NCBI GenBank assembly: GCA_028583415.1
Contig: CM053266.1
Location: 44,399,726 to 44,463,725 of the forward strand
Source: Protea cynaroides
Taxonomy: Eukaryota; Streptophyta; Magnoliopsida; Proteales; Proteaceae
Direction of reading: 5' to 3'
DNA: 64,000 bases
In this document: positions 63,751 to 64,000 of the stretch, piece after piece
Position numbering within the stretch: the stretch's first letter is position 1
Layout: the number at the start of each line of letters is the position of its first letter
The notes under the pieces: generated by a model
Seen by the model: the letters and a program-made list of their open reading frames with translations, nothing else
What the model was told of the DNA's origin: nothing
Databases searched by the model: none
Made by a program: the position numbers and the translations under genes

Positions 63751-64000
63751 TGGGACATACCTGCGAAGAAAATGGGTGGAACATGCCCTTTTGACTTCTT
63801 AGTGCCTGATGAATTATGGAGATGAAAAATGACATGGGATCAAATCTAAATAATCACTAATCAATTTTTTTTTAATTATAAAGGTATGATTTTAAGATTA
63901 TGATATTTATATATATTTATAATAAATTAATATAATATAAAATCTAGAAATAGATTACAAGTTGTTTATAATTATTGTGATAATTTATTATTATTTTTTA

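Larger units (their letters stand above)
60700..64000. other. intergenic region, no gene supported
   Basis: AT-rich DNA with short GA tracts (61951-61969), a stray copy of the CYP79-intron foldback repeat (63124-63262) and a long TA microsatellite. No frame looks like a plant protein. The first 100 bp or so would hold the promoter of the minus-strand kinase gene. Confidence 0.7.

Noticed and set aside
63446..63835. Ile/Tyr repeat frames on both strands
   Set aside because: They translate the TA microsatellite.

Overview
The window looks like nuclear DNA of a flowering plant, probably a eudicot; I cannot name the species. The basis is GT-AG introns, AT-rich intergenic DNA, plant-specific gene families (VAL-type B3 repressor, CYP79, RLCK-type kinase) and plant transposons: LTR elements with an initiator-Met tRNA primer site, hAT-, Harbinger- and Mutator-like MITEs, and SINE-like fragments. 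I see no bacterial or organellar features.

Layout. 1-4.0 kb is AT-rich intergenic DNA with transposon remnants. 4.57-17.09 kb (+) is a complete VAL/HSI2-type B3 transcriptional repressor; 12 coding exons join in frame to 918 codons. Its upstream region holds paired RY motifs beside a GA repeat, which suggests autoregulation. 17.1-18.25 kb is a tandem array of roughly 240-bp units lying between convergent genes. 18.25-19.05 kb (-) is a single-exon gene for a probable plastid protein of unknown function (DUF7804-like), with a G-box/ABRE cluster upstream. 19.5-25.3 kb is repeats.

25.3-51.7 kb is the most interesting part: a CYP79 (amino acid N-monooxygenase, aldoxime-forming) cluster of four minus-strand copies, called A to D here. 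It reads as two head-to-tail copies of one block, about 25,874-38,500 and 38,501-51,745. The junction falls inside exon 2 of copy C and explains why C is truncated. A carries a hAT insertion plus frameshifts and stops. B has lost its start codon and has stops and frameshifts. C is truncated and split by a non-autonomous LTR element. Only D (45,040-47,819) is intact, encoding 545 aa. The two blocks serve as mutual empty-site controls for many transposon insertions with readable target-site duplications. These include a family of long foldback elements with 9-11 bp duplications.

51.7-55.4 kb is repeat-derived, including a 1.45-kb solo LTR nested in an older LTR-like repeat. 55.4-60.65 kb (-) is a receptor-like cytoplasmic kinase gene with four coding exons (559 aa) and a 5' UTR intron. 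It has an N-myristoylation/palmitoylation-type start and has lost the catalytic Lys, the HRD motif and the DFG Asp, so it is a predicted membrane-tethered pseudokinase. 60.7-64.0 kb is intergenic with no gene I can support.

The three genes outside the cluster have no obvious pathway link to CYP79. No other biosynthetic genes (CYP71/CYP736-type P450 or UGT) lie in the window.
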